A stretch of 64,000 bases of DNA from Dendrophyllia cribrosa (GCA_024195265.1 JAJLRJ010000013.1:14120322-14184321); one strand, 5' to 3'; shown: positions 1 through 10,641, counted from the stretch's first letter. Numbers and translations are program-made. Notes: a model not told the origin generated them from the letters alone.

Positions 1-618
1 GTTGTGGAAACAAACGAGCGAAAAGGGCGAGTGAGAGTTTTCAAAGAAATGAAAACACAACAGACGTGGCCACGGAAATTGACCGAAAACACGCGCTGGT
101 ATCAGCAGTAAATGCAGGCGAGTAAGCTATTCATTCATTTATTATTCTTTTACTCTTCGCCGCGGTTCTTTTCACTCGTGATCTCTACAATTCTGCTAAC
201 CAAAAATTTCGACTTTGGCTTTAATAGTCAAATTGTAAATCTTCAGGAATTGGAACAAGCGTAGACGACGGTGTAAAACATGGAAAATAGCCGGGGAGAA
301 TACGCTATGACGATGCGAATTGCGCTCCGCATTGCGATGTAAACAAAATATGCATAACATGTAATGCGAGATCCCGCCGATAAAGTTTAGCGGGAAAAGT
401 ACAAGAAGTCTCTGCACTCCGGAAAGAGATTATCGGATTATCGCACCTTTTGCTACTTATCAACTATTCTCTTGAAACTCTTTTTTAAGAATATCTCGAG
501 TTCTTTTAATGATTTTGCAAAACTTCTTTCAATATTTTCTAGATTAATGTTATATCTTCACAGAAATTAAAAAAAATAAAATTATGCAAAATGGGACCAA
601 TGAAGGTTTACAATAACC
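1..618 (-). mobile_element. TTAA-flanked nonautonomous DNA transposon, one end only
   Basis: This stretch is an inverted copy of the beginning of the element at 62159-63560. It ends in the short palindromic terminus GGTTTACAATAACC followed by TTAA at 619-622. The other end lies outside the window. The ends and the TTAA target resemble piggyBac-type nonautonomous elements, which is an inference because no transposase is visible. The small reading frames inside are not supported as genes. Confidence 0.7.
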
Positions 619-622
619 TTAA

Positions 623-966
623 AGTAACCAAGTCCTGATCAGCCTTGTCAAAAATTTAGCAACAACTGTAGAGACCAAATACGATGCATACCGTAATTAT
701 TCCAATAAACTCCTGACCTCTTATTCAAATTAATGCCTCCCTCATGAACCCATTCCTTATTAACTGGCTGGGTTAATGGGAAGTGACTGTTTATTCACAA
801 CATTTGGTTGGCAAATAGGGGAAAATAGAGTCATGAGCTCTAGAAGCAAAGCACAGCAAATTGAGCGAGGCCAGCTTTGGGAGTTGAAGGGAGATAGAGA
901 GCCAATTGACAGGCTACACCATCAGTTATGCGTTTGAAAACAGAATTTTCTTGATCTATTTTTCAG
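623..966. other. Intergenic or intronic DNA, nothing recognised
   Basis: Single-copy-looking sequence that ends in a pyrimidine-rich stretch and a TTTTTCAG acceptor in front of the exon at 967. No repeat or coding signal was recognised. Confidence 0.4.
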
Positions 967-1182
967 TCTTGTCCATTTTTTCTGGAGGTGTTCTGCAACA
1001 AGTGTAGGCCAATACTTGATGTGACGTCAATACCAGACAACAGAAATGAACTACTGAATAAGGCTGTTATGTCATCAGTTCTAAAGAACATTTCCAGAAA
1101 GGAGAATGTGAGAGGAATGAAGGATCTTATTTTGTACAGATATGAGAGTGCCATCAGAGTGACACTGGTGCTGCAGAACATG
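967..1182 (+). CDS. Candidate coding exon 1 of unidentified host gene
   Basis: A 216-base open block (72 codons) is bounded by an acceptor (TTTTTCAG, ending at 966) and a donor (GTGAGA, from 1183). Read in phase 0 it encodes a mixed hydrophobic/charged peptide that includes a CNKCRP motif and a lysine/arginine-rich middle. The next candidate exon at 1819-1926 also starts in phase 0, as does the one at 3694, so the three fit one gene on the + strand. I do not recognise the protein family. Upstream exons were not found and would lie beyond the transposon that starts the window. The call rests on splice signals and frame only, not on similarity. Confidence 0.45.
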
Positions 1183-1370
1183 GTGAGACATGTAAACTGT
1201 ATCTGTGCAAACCATCAACTCATAACTAATGTAATCTAACTAGAGGCTTGGTCAGGTCAATTGAACTTTCAACAAGAAGGCCGGTGTTAATGATTTTTTT
1301 TTATTTGATGGCTCATTCCACGGTGTACCTTTTTCCAGACGCAAGAAGGTCCTTTCCTCTAAATATAATC

Positions 1371-1795
1371 CACGACCCACACCCATGCACACATGATTGG
1401 CATGTAAACCATACCCATGCACACATGATTGGCATGCAAACCACACCCATGCACACATGATTGGCATGTAAACCACACCCATGCACACATGATTGGCATG
1501 TAAACCACACCCATGCTCACATGATTGGCATGTAAACCACACCCATGCACACATGATTGGCATGTGAACTACACCAATGCACACATGATTGGCATGTAAA
1601 CTACACCCATGCAAACATGATTGGCATGTAAACTACACCCATGCACACATGATTGGCATGTAAACTACACCCATGCACACATGATTGGCATGTAAACCAC
1701 ACCCATGCACACATGATTGGCATGTAAACCACACCCATGCACACATGATTGGCATGTGAACTACACCCATGCAAACATGTTTGGCATGTAAACCT
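1371..1795. repeat. 32-bp minisatellite in an intron
   Basis: About 13 tandem copies of a 32-base unit with core CCCATGCACACATGATTGGC, followed by ATGTAAACC. Copies differ by only a few substitutions (for example GTGAAC or CAAACA variants). The array lies between candidate exons at 967-1182 and 1819-1926. The long frames read through it on the - strand are by-products of the repeat, since 32 is not a multiple of three and every frame is open. Confidence 0.9.
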
Positions 1796-1818
1796 GATTG
1801 TTTTGCATTTGATTCCAG

Positions 1819-1926
1819 TCCCACAGTGATGTTGATGTGAGAGTGGACTGTAGGGCGAGTAAGAACTGTCTGAGTCACCGAGGGGATCTGGACTATATTA
1901 TCAAGATAGACAACAACAGCACAGAG
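1819..1926 (+). CDS. Candidate coding exon 2 of unidentified host gene
   Basis: A 108-base phase-0 block (36 codons) follows a good acceptor (TTGATTCCAG, ending at 1818) and is followed by a strong donor (GTAAAGTG from 1927). It encodes a soluble-looking peptide with motifs VDCRASKNCL and DLDYIIKID. Frame and phase agree with the exons at 967-1182 and 3694-3768. The family is not recognised, so no function is proposed. Confidence 0.5.
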
Positions 1927-2644
1927 GTAAAGTGCAAGGTGTAGACTAAAGACATTTCCATCTAAGTATAACAAAAGAGATGCGTTGGTGTTTAAACATC
2001 ACAAATAAGATCGAAAAGCCAATGGTTTCATCCCTGACCACAACCTTTTATACTTGTGTCCTTAGAGAAGACACTGCTACACATTCTTTTTCTACCATAG
2101 TGTTAACAAACCTGTGGTCCTCGGATTCCAGATCGAGTAGATTTTTAAATCCGATTTACAGGCCTTGGCACTAACAGTACCAAACTAACTTTCATTTCAC
2201 ATTTGACTTTTTTTTTTTTATTGCCAATCAAACAGACCGATCAGAGGAATAAAATCATGTAGAACATAAGCGTTTGTGTCTGGGCTCAGTTATGCCACAA
2301 ACGGCAGCGGACACGTAGGAACTCTGCCTTTATTTGTCTGTGTTGTTTTTATGGTCTACACAATCATAATACGGATTGCTGCCTTCGGAATAAAACATCG
2401 TTTCAACGACACATAATAAATTTTTATTGTAAAGGTTTGGAGAAAACAAATAAATGAAAAAAAAGATGAGGTCACTTATGATTAAGTGATTTGTTTTTTG
2501 TCTGAGAGACATTTTTGCCTAAGACAAACACAATATGATACATTTAAGCATGTTACCACGTGTCGGTATTATTACTTGGTAGTGTTACTGCCAAATTGCT
2601 GTTTGAATGTGTAAATCGGAAAATACATAGCTAGAATTGAGAAA
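1927..2644. other. Probable intron, nothing recognised
   Basis: AT-rich sequence with short poly-T runs between candidate exon 2 and the SINE relic. No exon with matching splice sites and no repeat was recognised. Confidence 0.4.
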
Positions 2645-2800
2645 TGTTGGTTTTTGAGGAGGAACAGAAAATGGAGAACCCGGAGAAAACAACCCACTGA
2701 GCATGTACGAGAACCAACAGATAACTCAACGCTGGCTACATGTGCGAGTGACAGGCGAGGGCTCTCACCACTGCGCCATCTCCACTCCCAGAAATATAAA
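2645..2800 (-). repeat. tRNA-derived SINE relic
   Basis: On the - strand the sequence begins with a box-A-like block (TGGCGCAGTGGTGAGAGC, 2759-2776), continues with CCTCGCCTGTCACTC, and then has a GTTGGTTCTCG tail and an ACCCGGAGAA-like remnant. This order is typical of tRNA-derived SINEs in coral genomes (recalled, not searched). Box B is decayed, so it is a relic. Confidence 0.45.
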
Positions 2801-3146
2801 TGGCAAACCTAACAAAATGGTGGGAGCATCAAAGAAGGAGACACTCCTACAGTCAAACCTGTAGTGAGCGGTCACCCTGTGAATGAAATGTAATTTACTT
2901 TAAGTGGTTTTGACTTGGTGTCAAAAGTCATCTCGGAAATGGCACATAAAATAGTGGACAGGCAGTTAGTTATTTCGTGTTTTTATCTATAAGGCCAGGA
3001 AGTTGTACAAAGCTTGCATCATTATCTTGAAGTAGGAAGAAAAGAAGAATGCCCGCTGGGAAGAATAACCCGGACCCCTCTAGAGACAAGCCTCCGGGCC
3101 GATCGTTTGCATCATTAAGAGCTACCATGTATGCTTCATAGAACAA

Positions 3147-3166
3147 CCCCCCCCCCCCCCCCCCCC
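3147..3166. repeat. Poly-C tract
   Basis: Twenty consecutive C residues followed by T-rich sequence. The true length is prone to assembly error. Confidence 0.8.
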
Positions 3167-3305
3167 ATTTTTTTGTTACAAATTTTCCTGTTTTCTTGAC
3201 CCTCCAACCTGCTTGACATCCTGTCGTTTTGAAACTCTAGTCAGGTGGTGATCCGTTTTGTCTTAAGCCAATAAAACACGGTTCGACATTTTTTGATCAA
3301 TAGAT

Positions 3306-3453
3306 GGTTTTCATTCACGTGACCTTCAGTCCTGTGGGACTCAAATGACAAAGGCCATGGAGGCCATGTTGGTGCACATAACAAAAGAAGTTCATTAAAA
3401 TTCTTTTGTAGGTGTGCACCAATATGGCCGCCGTGACGTAACGTGAAAACCAC
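3306..3453. mobile_element. Foldback MITE
   Basis: The ends are inverted copies: GGTTTTCATTCACGTGAC at the left and GTGACGTAACGTGAAAACC at the right. Parts of the interior (AAAGGCCATGGAGGCC and ATGGCCGCC) also pair loosely. Size (~150 bp) and lack of coding capacity fit a MITE. The target duplication is unclear. Confidence 0.55.
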
Positions 3454-3459
3454 CTATAG

Positions 3460-3665
3460 ATGTTTTTATGCCATGTTGAATGCTGAAATTGACCATTCAA
3501 CATGTTGAACGTTGTTGGACGAAAATAGAGACAGGCTCTACTCCGTTCAACAGTTTGCAATTTGTTGATAACGACAACAAATGTTGAATGTGTTTTCTAC
3601 TTATTCAACAAGATGTAACATAGTTAAACATTTGTCGAGCAACAAATGTTGAACCGTGTATCACT
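3460..3665. repeat. Repeat with CAACATGTTGAA-type palindromes
   Basis: Several related inverted motifs (ATTCAACATGTTGAA, CAACAAATGTTGAA, GTTGAATGTTGT) occur within 200 bases. It looks like a small foldback element. Boundaries are uncertain. Confidence 0.35.
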
Positions 3666-3693
3666 GGGTTTATACCTAATTCTTCTTTTGCAG

Positions 3694-3768
3694 GTTGTTC
3701 ACCATTTGGTGCCCCAGGACACACGGAGAGAGTGGTCTGTGAAACACGCATTGACAATCGAAAAATAG
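3694..3768 (+). CDS. Candidate terminal exon of unidentified host gene
   Basis: It follows a good pyrimidine tract and acceptor (TTCTTCTTTTGCAG ending at 3693). Read in phase 0 it gives 24 codons, starting VVHHLVPQDTRREW and ending LTIEK, then TAG at 3766-3768. The phase matches exon 2 at 1819-1926, so it can close the same gene. The family is not recognised. Confidence is limited because a 24-codon exon can arise by chance. Confidence 0.35.
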   Translation, partial: VVHHLVPQDTRREWSVKHALTIEK

Positions 3769-4108
3769 GAACTTCCCCGTCCTGAAGGCGTGCTGATGAC
3801 ATTGAAAAATTATTCTTTGTCTTTCGAGTACATCGAAAGTAAAGTAAGATGCATTAACATCGGTAGCAGCAAAAACAACAACAGCAAAGAACAACAGCAA
3901 CAAAAAAAATAAAATTTAGTTTTTCTTCAACAGTAAACCTCAAAGAACCATGGAATTATCTGTGTTCAAATAGGGTTCACTGGGTGACAGTGGAACATGT
4001 AAAGCCTGGTTCACACTTGTGACATAACCACATAACGGCGTGGTCACGCAAATGAAAAATACAACTTAAGCCTGGTTCACTAAATTGGATAAAATGATTT
4101 TATAGAGC
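3769..4108. other. Possible 3' UTR/intergenic DNA
   Basis: Contains an AACAACAGC-type simple repeat (about 3868-3905) and AAATAAAATTTAG, which includes AATAAA near 3908. This could serve as a polyadenylation signal for the gene ending at 3768. A short duplicated phrase AAGCCTGGTTCAC appears at about 4002 and 4067. Confidence 0.35.
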
Positions 4109-4587
4109 CACAGGCAGCCCAAGCTTAGTATGAGATTGGTCTTGTTACAACGTAACGAACGATTTATAGACTTTGTATGGGAAATTCATTTTAGTCCGAT
4201 ATATGCTAAAATAAAGCTTTAATGTAGAAATAAACTTCACTTACCTCAACATTGTGTTTTCGTTGTGTCTTTTATGCAATTTGGGCGCAAATGATGTCCA
4301 TTCTAGACGGTTTTGTGGCTCATAAAGTGAAGCTGAGTGGAAACGACAACCAACGGCGTCGCGAAAACTCGTAAGCCACAAAACCGTCTAAAATGGACAT
4401 CATTTGCGCCCAAATTGCATAAAAGACACAACGAAAACACAATGTTGAGGTAAGTGAAGTTTATTTCTTCATTAAAGCTTTATTTTAGCATATGTAAGAC
4501 TAAAATGAATTTCCCCGTACAAAGTCTATAAATCGGTCGTTGCGTTATAACAAAGAACCATCACATACAAAGCTTGGGCTGCCTGTG
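4109..4587. repeat. Long hairpin (foldback element), ~212-bp arms
   Basis: The arms 4109-4320 and 4374-4587 are inverted near-copies: CACAGGCAGCCCAAGCTT at the left pairs with AAGCTTGGGCTGCCTGTG at the right, and ACGGTTTTGTGGCT with AGCCACAAAACCGT at the inner ends. They are separated by a 53-bp loop. There is no coding capacity. The shape is that of a foldback MITE. Confidence 0.8.
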
Positions 4588-4896
4588 ATACAGCAAACCA
4601 GAAGCAGTAGTTTGGAGAGAAAGTGCAGGATTGCAAGAATGGAAGTGGATTACAGTTCATCAAATTTGATTTCGTGACAGGCGGTCAAGAAATCAAAATT
4701 GCCATTCGATGAGTTTTCACTCTTTTGGCCGTTATTGTGTCTCTTTAGTCAATATTTCTTTTCTTTCATCACTTTTAGCGATTTGTTCTTCCTATTTCAA
4801 GATAATAAAACAAGCTTAAAGCAAGCTCATGGACATGATCACTTTATTTTCTGACTGGTCTTGCCATGTACAAAGGAAAACAAAAAGAAAAATAAC

Positions 4897-4969
4897 TGTT
4901 TCCGGCCAGGCTTGAACTGGCGACCTTCCGCGTGTTAGGCGGACGTGATAACCACTACACTACGGAAAC
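4897..4969 (-). tRNA. tRNA-Val (anticodon AAC)
   Basis: The - strand folds into a full cloverleaf. The acceptor stem GTTTCCG pairs with CGGAAAC. The D-arm is GTGTAGTGGTTATCAC. The anticodon stem TCCGC/GCGGA holds loop CTAACAC with anticodon AAC, and the T-stem GCCAG/CTGGC holds TTCAAGC. Box A and box B are well kept, no intron is present, and CCA is not encoded, as expected in eukaryotes. It reads valine GUU codons and appears functional. It stands alone between a foldback element and a small MITE. Confidence 0.88.
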
Positions 4970-5063
4970 AACACTGGTCCTAATTTAGAAAATTTGTTAA
5001 TGCTATACTATTTATAACAGTACTATTATCTGACAACTCCATAATGTGAAACTAGTAATCATG

Positions 5064-5175
5064 GGCTATAGGAAAAATGCATTTCAACTGAATAAAGTTG
5101 TATTTTCCTCAAAAACGTGTTGTTTTTTTTTATAAATAAAACTTTAAATAGTAGAAATGCACTTTTCCTATAGCT
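5064..5175. mobile_element. Short foldback MITE
   Basis: GGCTATAGGAAAAATGCATTT at the left is the inverse of AAATGCACTTTTCCTATAGC at the right, with an AT-rich middle. About 110 bp, no coding capacity. Confidence 0.5.
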
Positions 5176-5599
5176 CTTGTTGTAATCGTCCTTATCAATA
5201 TTGTGGAAATATTGCATGTTTATGGTAAGACCAATATTTCATATTTAAAAGAGGCGGATCCAGGAATTTGTGATTGGGGAGGGGGGGGGGGGGTCCAAAC
5301 TTTGATTCAGAAAATACTGTTGAAAATTTTTTGCGGTAAATTACTTCTCCCCCACATATCCCCCCCTCCAGTCGCGGTTGCACGTTATAATCCTGATTTA
5401 ACATCAGTTTCCTTTGCCCTTTACAGTGTACATGAATTCTACCCGTAAAGGGACGAGCACGTGTTTCTGTGAAAGCCGGTCAGGCAATAAATACTGCTTT
5501 GCGAGCAGAGGCGAGCAGACCAGAAGAAGGTACCCCAAAACAAATACATCTTTGAATGTGCCTGGAATTTAGTTTAGTAGCAATATGCAACCCGCGTTT
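5176..5599. other. Unassigned sequence with G/C homopolymers
   Basis: Contains a G-run near 5279-5293 and a CCCCCCTCC block near 5359. Nothing coding was recognised. The edge of the gypsy relic starts soon after. Confidence 0.3.
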
Positions 5600-6186
5600 C
5601 GTTAAAACAAAATCAACCACAGAGCAATGGCAGATCTAAAATGCAGTACGAATAGCCAAACGACTCATGCGCGCAGCAAAGAAAGACGGATCTGACATAT
5701 ATCTGGCACTGTTGGACTACCGCAGTACACCAACCCACGGCCTAGACACTAGTCCAGCGCTGAGACTGATGAATAGACGAACAAAGACTATGCTTCCAAC
5801 TACAGCCCACTTGATCAAGCCCGAAAGGATTGATAAGCACAATAAGTTGATTAGCACAAACTTAAAAATGTTTTTTGCTGCGTAGCACTCACGTTGAATG
5901 ATAATGTTGAAATTTAGCCTAAATTGAGTGAAGATTGAGTGTTGAAAAAACTGTTACAAAGACAGTCTGACGTTTTCGGGGATAACCCCTTCAACATTGT
6001 TTGTGTTCAGTTTAACATTGCCGATTGCCAATCAACATCGTCAGGTGAAGTATTACAATCAGGGAGCACATGATCTACCAGAACTTCGTAAAGGAGATGT
6101 CGTCAGAGTTCGCACGAACGATACCAAGAACTTAGACTTACAAAAGGCAGTGGTGAAAGCCAAGGTTAACGTAAGATTACTTGAGG

Positions 6187-6682
6187 CTTTGTAGAAGTAA
6201 AGAACGTATCCCAATTATTGAGAATTTTTGGTGCTATTTAAAACAGTATAAGAATCAAATTGAACCTCCATCAACGAGTAGCCTTTTTTTATCTTGACTT
6301 TAAAAATTCTAATTATTCTCTTTTTGCACTTTCTAATTCCATTCCCCTGTGCACTGAGAACAAACAGCGCCTCTCTTGTCTTTAATAAATATAGATTCAG
6401 CAAAAATAAAAGATCTGTCAAAATATGCCCTTTTTAAGACATTTAAACTTCCTTCCCCGCCCCCCCCCCTTTCTTTTTTCTTTTCTTTTCTTTACTGTTA
6501 GTTGCGTTTGCGTGTGCGAGTATGTGTGTACTGTAAACAATTCTTTGTGTTAAAAATAACTATGCAAATGATTCTGTAAATACTCAAATGTCTCTGTAAG
6601 TCTACTTCTAATCAAAACACTGTATTTACTGTATTTTAGTCAGTATCTGAATAAAATTTGCATTGTTATTTAAAAAAAAAAA
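6187..6682 (+). mobile_element. Retroposed polyadenylated sequence with 14-bp target duplication
   Basis: The insert sits between two copies of AAGATTACTTGAGG (6173-6186 and 6683-6696) and ends in GAATAAAATTTGCATTG followed by an A-run. It therefore has an AATAAA signal, a poly-A tail and a target duplication, the signature of LINE-mediated retroposition. No coding region was recognised, so it looks like the 3' end of a transcript or a 5'-truncated LINE tail. It interrupts the gypsy integrase relic. Confidence 0.8.
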
Positions 6683-6749
6683 AAGATTACTTGAGGTAGA
6701 AACTGAGGATGGGAGAAAGTTTCGCCGAAACAGATTACATTTACGTAGC

Positions 6750-6937
6750 TACCCTGCGAGCAGAGCCTCTTTCGATCCTCCTAGAAAAATCGGGAGGAGG
6801 AAAGAGAAGGCTCGGAAAGGCTCGGTTGCATTTGAATTTGGAGCATGCTCAATAGGAATTGTCGAGGCCGCTAGCAGAGTCTCTTTCCTCCTCCCTATTT
6901 TTCTAGGAGGATCGAAAGAGGCTCTGCTCGCAGGGTA
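6750..6937. mobile_element. MITE with ~40-bp TIRs and 9-bp target duplication
   Basis: The ends TACCCTGCGAGCAGAGCCTC and GAGGCTCTGCTCGCAGGGTA are perfect inverse copies, and pairing continues for about 40 bp. TTACGTAGC flanks both sides (6741-6749 and 6938-6946). A 9-bp duplication is typical of Mutator-like elements. The assignment is an inference since no transposase is present. It lies inside the gypsy integrase relic, whose frame resumes after it. Confidence 0.8.
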
Positions 6938-7040
6938 TTACGTAGCACGAAGAAAGAGGTTAACCCAAACCATTCAGCAACCACACTTCCAGAACAGTGT
7001 GATCCAACTGCTACCAAGCAGTCCACTAATCGCGTACTGA

Positions 7041-7509
7041 CTTAGAAGTCCTTCCTGGAGACATTTACCGGAGAACTTAATTTGCTTTAAAAATAGTTTC
7101 GTTAAACAGCTTCTTAGTTCCAAAGCTGATTCAACTGTCAAAAGATATTTATCTGAAATAAGAAGTTTCTCGACTGCTGCCACGCTCAACAAGTTTCTCT
7201 TCAGATACCTTTTTTCCCCACTATAATAGTAACAATTCGATTTCCGATCAATTGTTGAAGCTGCATGGCCGTTGGGAAAACACTGAAATGCTTTAAAAGA
7301 CGAAGACGTTTGTAAAAGATTACAGATTACAAATTTTCTCGGTTTAGTTTTTGATTTAGCCTATCATTGACTTGTAAATCGACCATAATCATTTTTTGTA
7401 TAAAATAAACTCGATTTTGCTTGGGAGAATCCAACTATGTTTTTGCTACTGTTTTATGTCTGTTTTACAGGGTGCTTTAATAAGGCGAAAATAATTTACG
7501 TTCGTTTGA
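7041..7509. other. Unassigned sequence after gypsy relic
   Basis: No coding signal was recognised. The sequence may include the 3' end of the gypsy relic, but no matching LTR pair was found. Confidence 0.3.
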
Positions 7510-8010
7510 ACGTAGTGAATTAGAACGTAACAGTGGTTTCGAAGACGGTCTATAAGGAACTTCGAAATAGAATCATCACTCTACCAACTGCTCGACTGAA
7601 TTTTGATACCCGTTTTGTGAATGACGTTTCAGAATGGAAAGAGATTTACAGTGTGCCATTTTGCACCGCTTTGGATTCAAAGTCGCGTGAATTTCAGTAT
7701 AAATTATTAACAAGACGGTCTTGTAACAAATGCCTTTTTATGAAAAATTGGCATTATATCATCTCCGGCGTGTTCCTTTTGTGGCGAAATGAACGAATCC
7801 TTGTCATTGCTCTAAGATTTTATGGGCTGAGATTATAAAATGGCTTGACAATCAAGAATTTGAAGTCAAGATTTAACACCTTTCTGACAGATATATAATG
7901 TTTGGTATTCTAAGGTGCGAGGACGAGTTATTTGTAAACCATATTTTGTTAGTTGCAAAACTATTTATATTCTTGTAGACAGAACAAATCACTAGTACCT
8001 TCAATTAAAT
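7510..8010 (+). pseudogene. LINE C-terminal (zf-RVT-like) relic
   Basis: The + strand encodes fragments such as EWKEIYSVPFCTALDSKS and REFQYKLLTRR, followed in other frames by a CSFCGE-like cysteine motif and DIMFGILRCEDE. This is the layout of the C-terminal zinc-binding region after the reverse transcriptase of L1-type LINEs (recalled pattern). Several frameshifts are needed to read through, so it is a dead fragment. The N-terminal part is absent. Confidence 0.55.
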
Positions 8011-8630
8011 AATTTATAAATTGTCAGCTCGCAATATGAAATGGGGCAAGTAGAAAATAGGTTAATATATATATACAATATATATAGAAAGAAAAAATAT
8101 GGACTAGTTCAAACACATATATTTGCAACTCCGAGTTTCATGCTTCATTGAGCACTTTTATAGCAGATGAAGAGTTCAATTTTTCCTCTACTAGTTATAT
8201 ATATATAATATATCGCCCCATGTAACAGAATCCGGAATCCGGAATCCAATCCGGAATCCAATCCGGAATCCACAAAAGCTTGGAATTCGAAATCCACTTT
8301 GTGAATTGACCGTTTAACCGTTGACCGAAATAAAAATGACGAAAAACGACGAAATGGGGTGGAACGACCAGACGTCGGTCGAAGTCGGACACAATAGATC
8401 GATAGAGAGGACACTGAGAAGACCACGATAAGCGATCTTTGCGGTGCGTCATTCGGGGACGAAAATTCCCGCCAAGTAAGTGATATACGCATTATAATTG
8501 GTTGACAGGAGTAAGCTCAACAGGCCGCAGAACTACGAGGTTTATTCTGCACTGAGGCCTCCAATCACGATTCTGTGCTTGTATTTGTTGTTTCATATTT
8601 GTTGATTATGTGAATGGTATGAGAATAGTA
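8011..8630. other. AT microsatellites and short ATCCGGA repeats
   Basis: TA-rich tracts occur at about 8065-8086 and 8196-8211. The hexamer-like unit AATCCGGAATCC repeats at 8227-8270, and the same phrase recurs near 10547-10577. No gene was recognised. Confidence 0.5.
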
Positions 8631-8635
8631 TAAGT

Positions 8636-10241
8636 ACACTCATTTGCTTTTTATCAGAACCGTTTTTATAAGAACCTTTTTTTATGAGAACGTTAAGTCT
8701 GGGATTTTCCAAAATTATAAGAACATTCTAAAAACTCTTAAAAGAACGTTTTAGCGAAGCTCTCGCGGGCCGAAGGCTCGCTCGCGGAGCTCCATACTCG
8801 AAGAACCTATGCCTGCCATTTTTCGTCGTCATAAATAGCGGGATGTTTCGCGGGCGCTTCCGTGCATGTGTCCGTCCGTTAGGCAGGGCTAGCTCGCGGG
8901 CGCGTATGACATCGTAAAACATGCGCGTATAACGTCACGCAACATCCAGAATCTTAACAATTTTGAAACCAAAGCGAGGCTTTGTTTTTCGCGCGGCTAC
9001 ACGGTCGATGTCACGTCAGCTGCAGCAAACATTTTTGTGTGTTTAGTGGAGAATAGGGTTTTTGAAAATCGTTTTTCCCTGCATTTTTTCGCGGTTTTTA
9101 TTCAAGACAGGTTTCACATTTCTAAAACAGTGGTCAAGACCGCATTTGAGGCTGCGTAACTCTGCAAGTCAAGCGCTTTTGGAGGAATAATATAGAGCTA
9201 AGTGCGTATTTTTAAACCTGATTTCGTCTTAGTGCAATTTAATTGAAGCTAGTAGATTGTCGAAGCACTTGTCTAGAGCTCAACTCCTTTCAGTAATCCA
9301 TTAATTGACGGCCGTGCCGGCCAAAACCGGCCGTGATTTTGCAATAACACAGAAAAAGAAGAGCTTCAAGCGATGAAATCTTGCTTCGAGGAATTTTATA
9401 CCCGCGAAGAAGCGGAGTTTTAAAGAATTTTGAAGCAGCCGAAAAATGCATTTTTCTATGGGAATTTATGTTGATGTCAATTTGTGATTGACTTTTTCTT
9501 TGTGTTCTCGTTAATTTTGGAGAAATGTTTATAAAACGTGCTCAAATTCAGTCGGATTTCGCCATGAGCTCAGCCAGACAGCTTCTCGATGCGCTAATGG
9601 TACGCTTTTTGCTGTGAAACATAAACTAACGAATATTTGAATGAAATTTTTCAAAAGAATATTTTGTTGTCCATTTTTATGTGTTTGTTCATTCATAACA
9701 TAGGTTAAAAAGCGATTTTATGTAAACGAAACAGACTTGGATCTAACTTCACTGCGCAAAGATGACTGTACATTTTTTTGCAATTTTGATTTCCAAATCA
9801 GTTTCTCGGGCAATTTTCGATACGCAACAGGTGTATTTTATTCGGAAATTAGTCGCACTACTTATTCTAGACCGAGAAATAGTTGTTTTTGTGAGCTTTT
9901 GTGCAGTCTAAATGTACAGTGCAGACTGTCGCGTAATACAGTTTTTGAGCATTGCTAAAATTAATAAATAGCTAACCCGGTCGTCAATCTTACTTCTAAT
10001 TTTTCTATCTATATATATTATGTTATATTTTTCATGTAAGTCGTTGTGTAATTTGTCTTGACTGCTTATGGAATCTGTAACCACAAAGCTAAAACTATAT
10101 GTACTTCTGGTCACGTCCTGGTGTAGCTTGAGAAGAGCTTAAAAACATTTTCAGGCACAAATGGTCAAAATATTAAGAACGTTAAGTTTCGACTTAGCCT
10201 GAACTCCAACTTTTGACGTTCTTATAAAAAAATGAGTGTCA
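8636..10241. mobile_element. Possible TIR element of ~1.6 kb
   Basis: The left end (ACACTCATTTGCTTTTTATC, then AGAACCGTTTTTATAAGAAC) resembles the inverse of the right end (GTTCTTATAAAAAAATGAGTGT-like, 10219-10241). No transposase or clear target duplication was found, and there is no convincing coding region inside. A G/C-rich palindromic patch (CGGCCGTGCCGGCC) lies near 9309. Treat this as a weak candidate. Confidence 0.3.
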
Positions 10242-10641
10242 ATACAAGATTAAACGTTTTGTCTACTTTGGCGTTACTGTTTACAAGAGAGTACAACTTC
10301 GACAAGTTCCCAGATAAAGGTGCGCAAAACTTTTAGAAACTAACATGGTTGTAGTAGTTTAACTAGTGCCGATTTTCCAGTAAGGAGACGTGGCTTGATG
10401 CTCCAGTGCTACTGTACAAGGCAGAGGAATGTGTTCTCTTTTATTTAATAACAGAAAACAAGTCAAGTAAGAAGTCGAAAAGCCGCGAACATGAGTAGAA
10501 ACAAGAATTCGAAAGAATGCTAGAATAAGGAATCATATGGTTGGAATCCGGAATCGAGATAGTTGGAATCCGGAATCCTGATGGTTGGAAGCCTCTGGCG
10601 CCCAATACTCCATATAACAAAATTATGTGTGATTGCAACTA

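Larger units (their letters stand above)
5600..7040 (+). pseudogene. Ty3/gypsy integrase C-terminal relic, split by insertions
   Basis: Integrase-like fragments are spread over the + strand. At 5667-5850 there is a stretch with YLALLDYRSTPTHGL and RRTKTMLPTTAH, the region after the integrase core. At 6040-6172 come VKYYNQGAHDLPELRKGDVV and following residues. At 6690-6749 are VETEDGRKFRRNR residues, and the frame resumes after a MITE at about 6947 to a stop near 7039. The order matches the integrase tail of the gypsy copies at 46946-48223 and 56647-57387. Three insertions break it: ~5860-6035 (nature unclear, with poor boundaries), 6187-6682 and 6750-6937. No LTRs were found. It is dead. Confidence 0.7.

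Noticed and set aside
1371..1795. CRISPR-like look of regular 32-bp repeats
   Set aside because: There are no variable spacers; the unit repeats head to tail, and the genome is eukaryotic.
1252..1974. Long repetitive - strand reading frames through the 32-bp array (HANHVCMGV-type repeats)
   Set aside because: They arise because the minisatellite unit lacks stop codons; there is no start context, splice signal or family support.
8145..8492. Two overlapping - strand frames with SGLDSGLDSG or DWIPDWIPD
   Set aside because: Driven by the ATCCGGA repeat; no start context or similarity.
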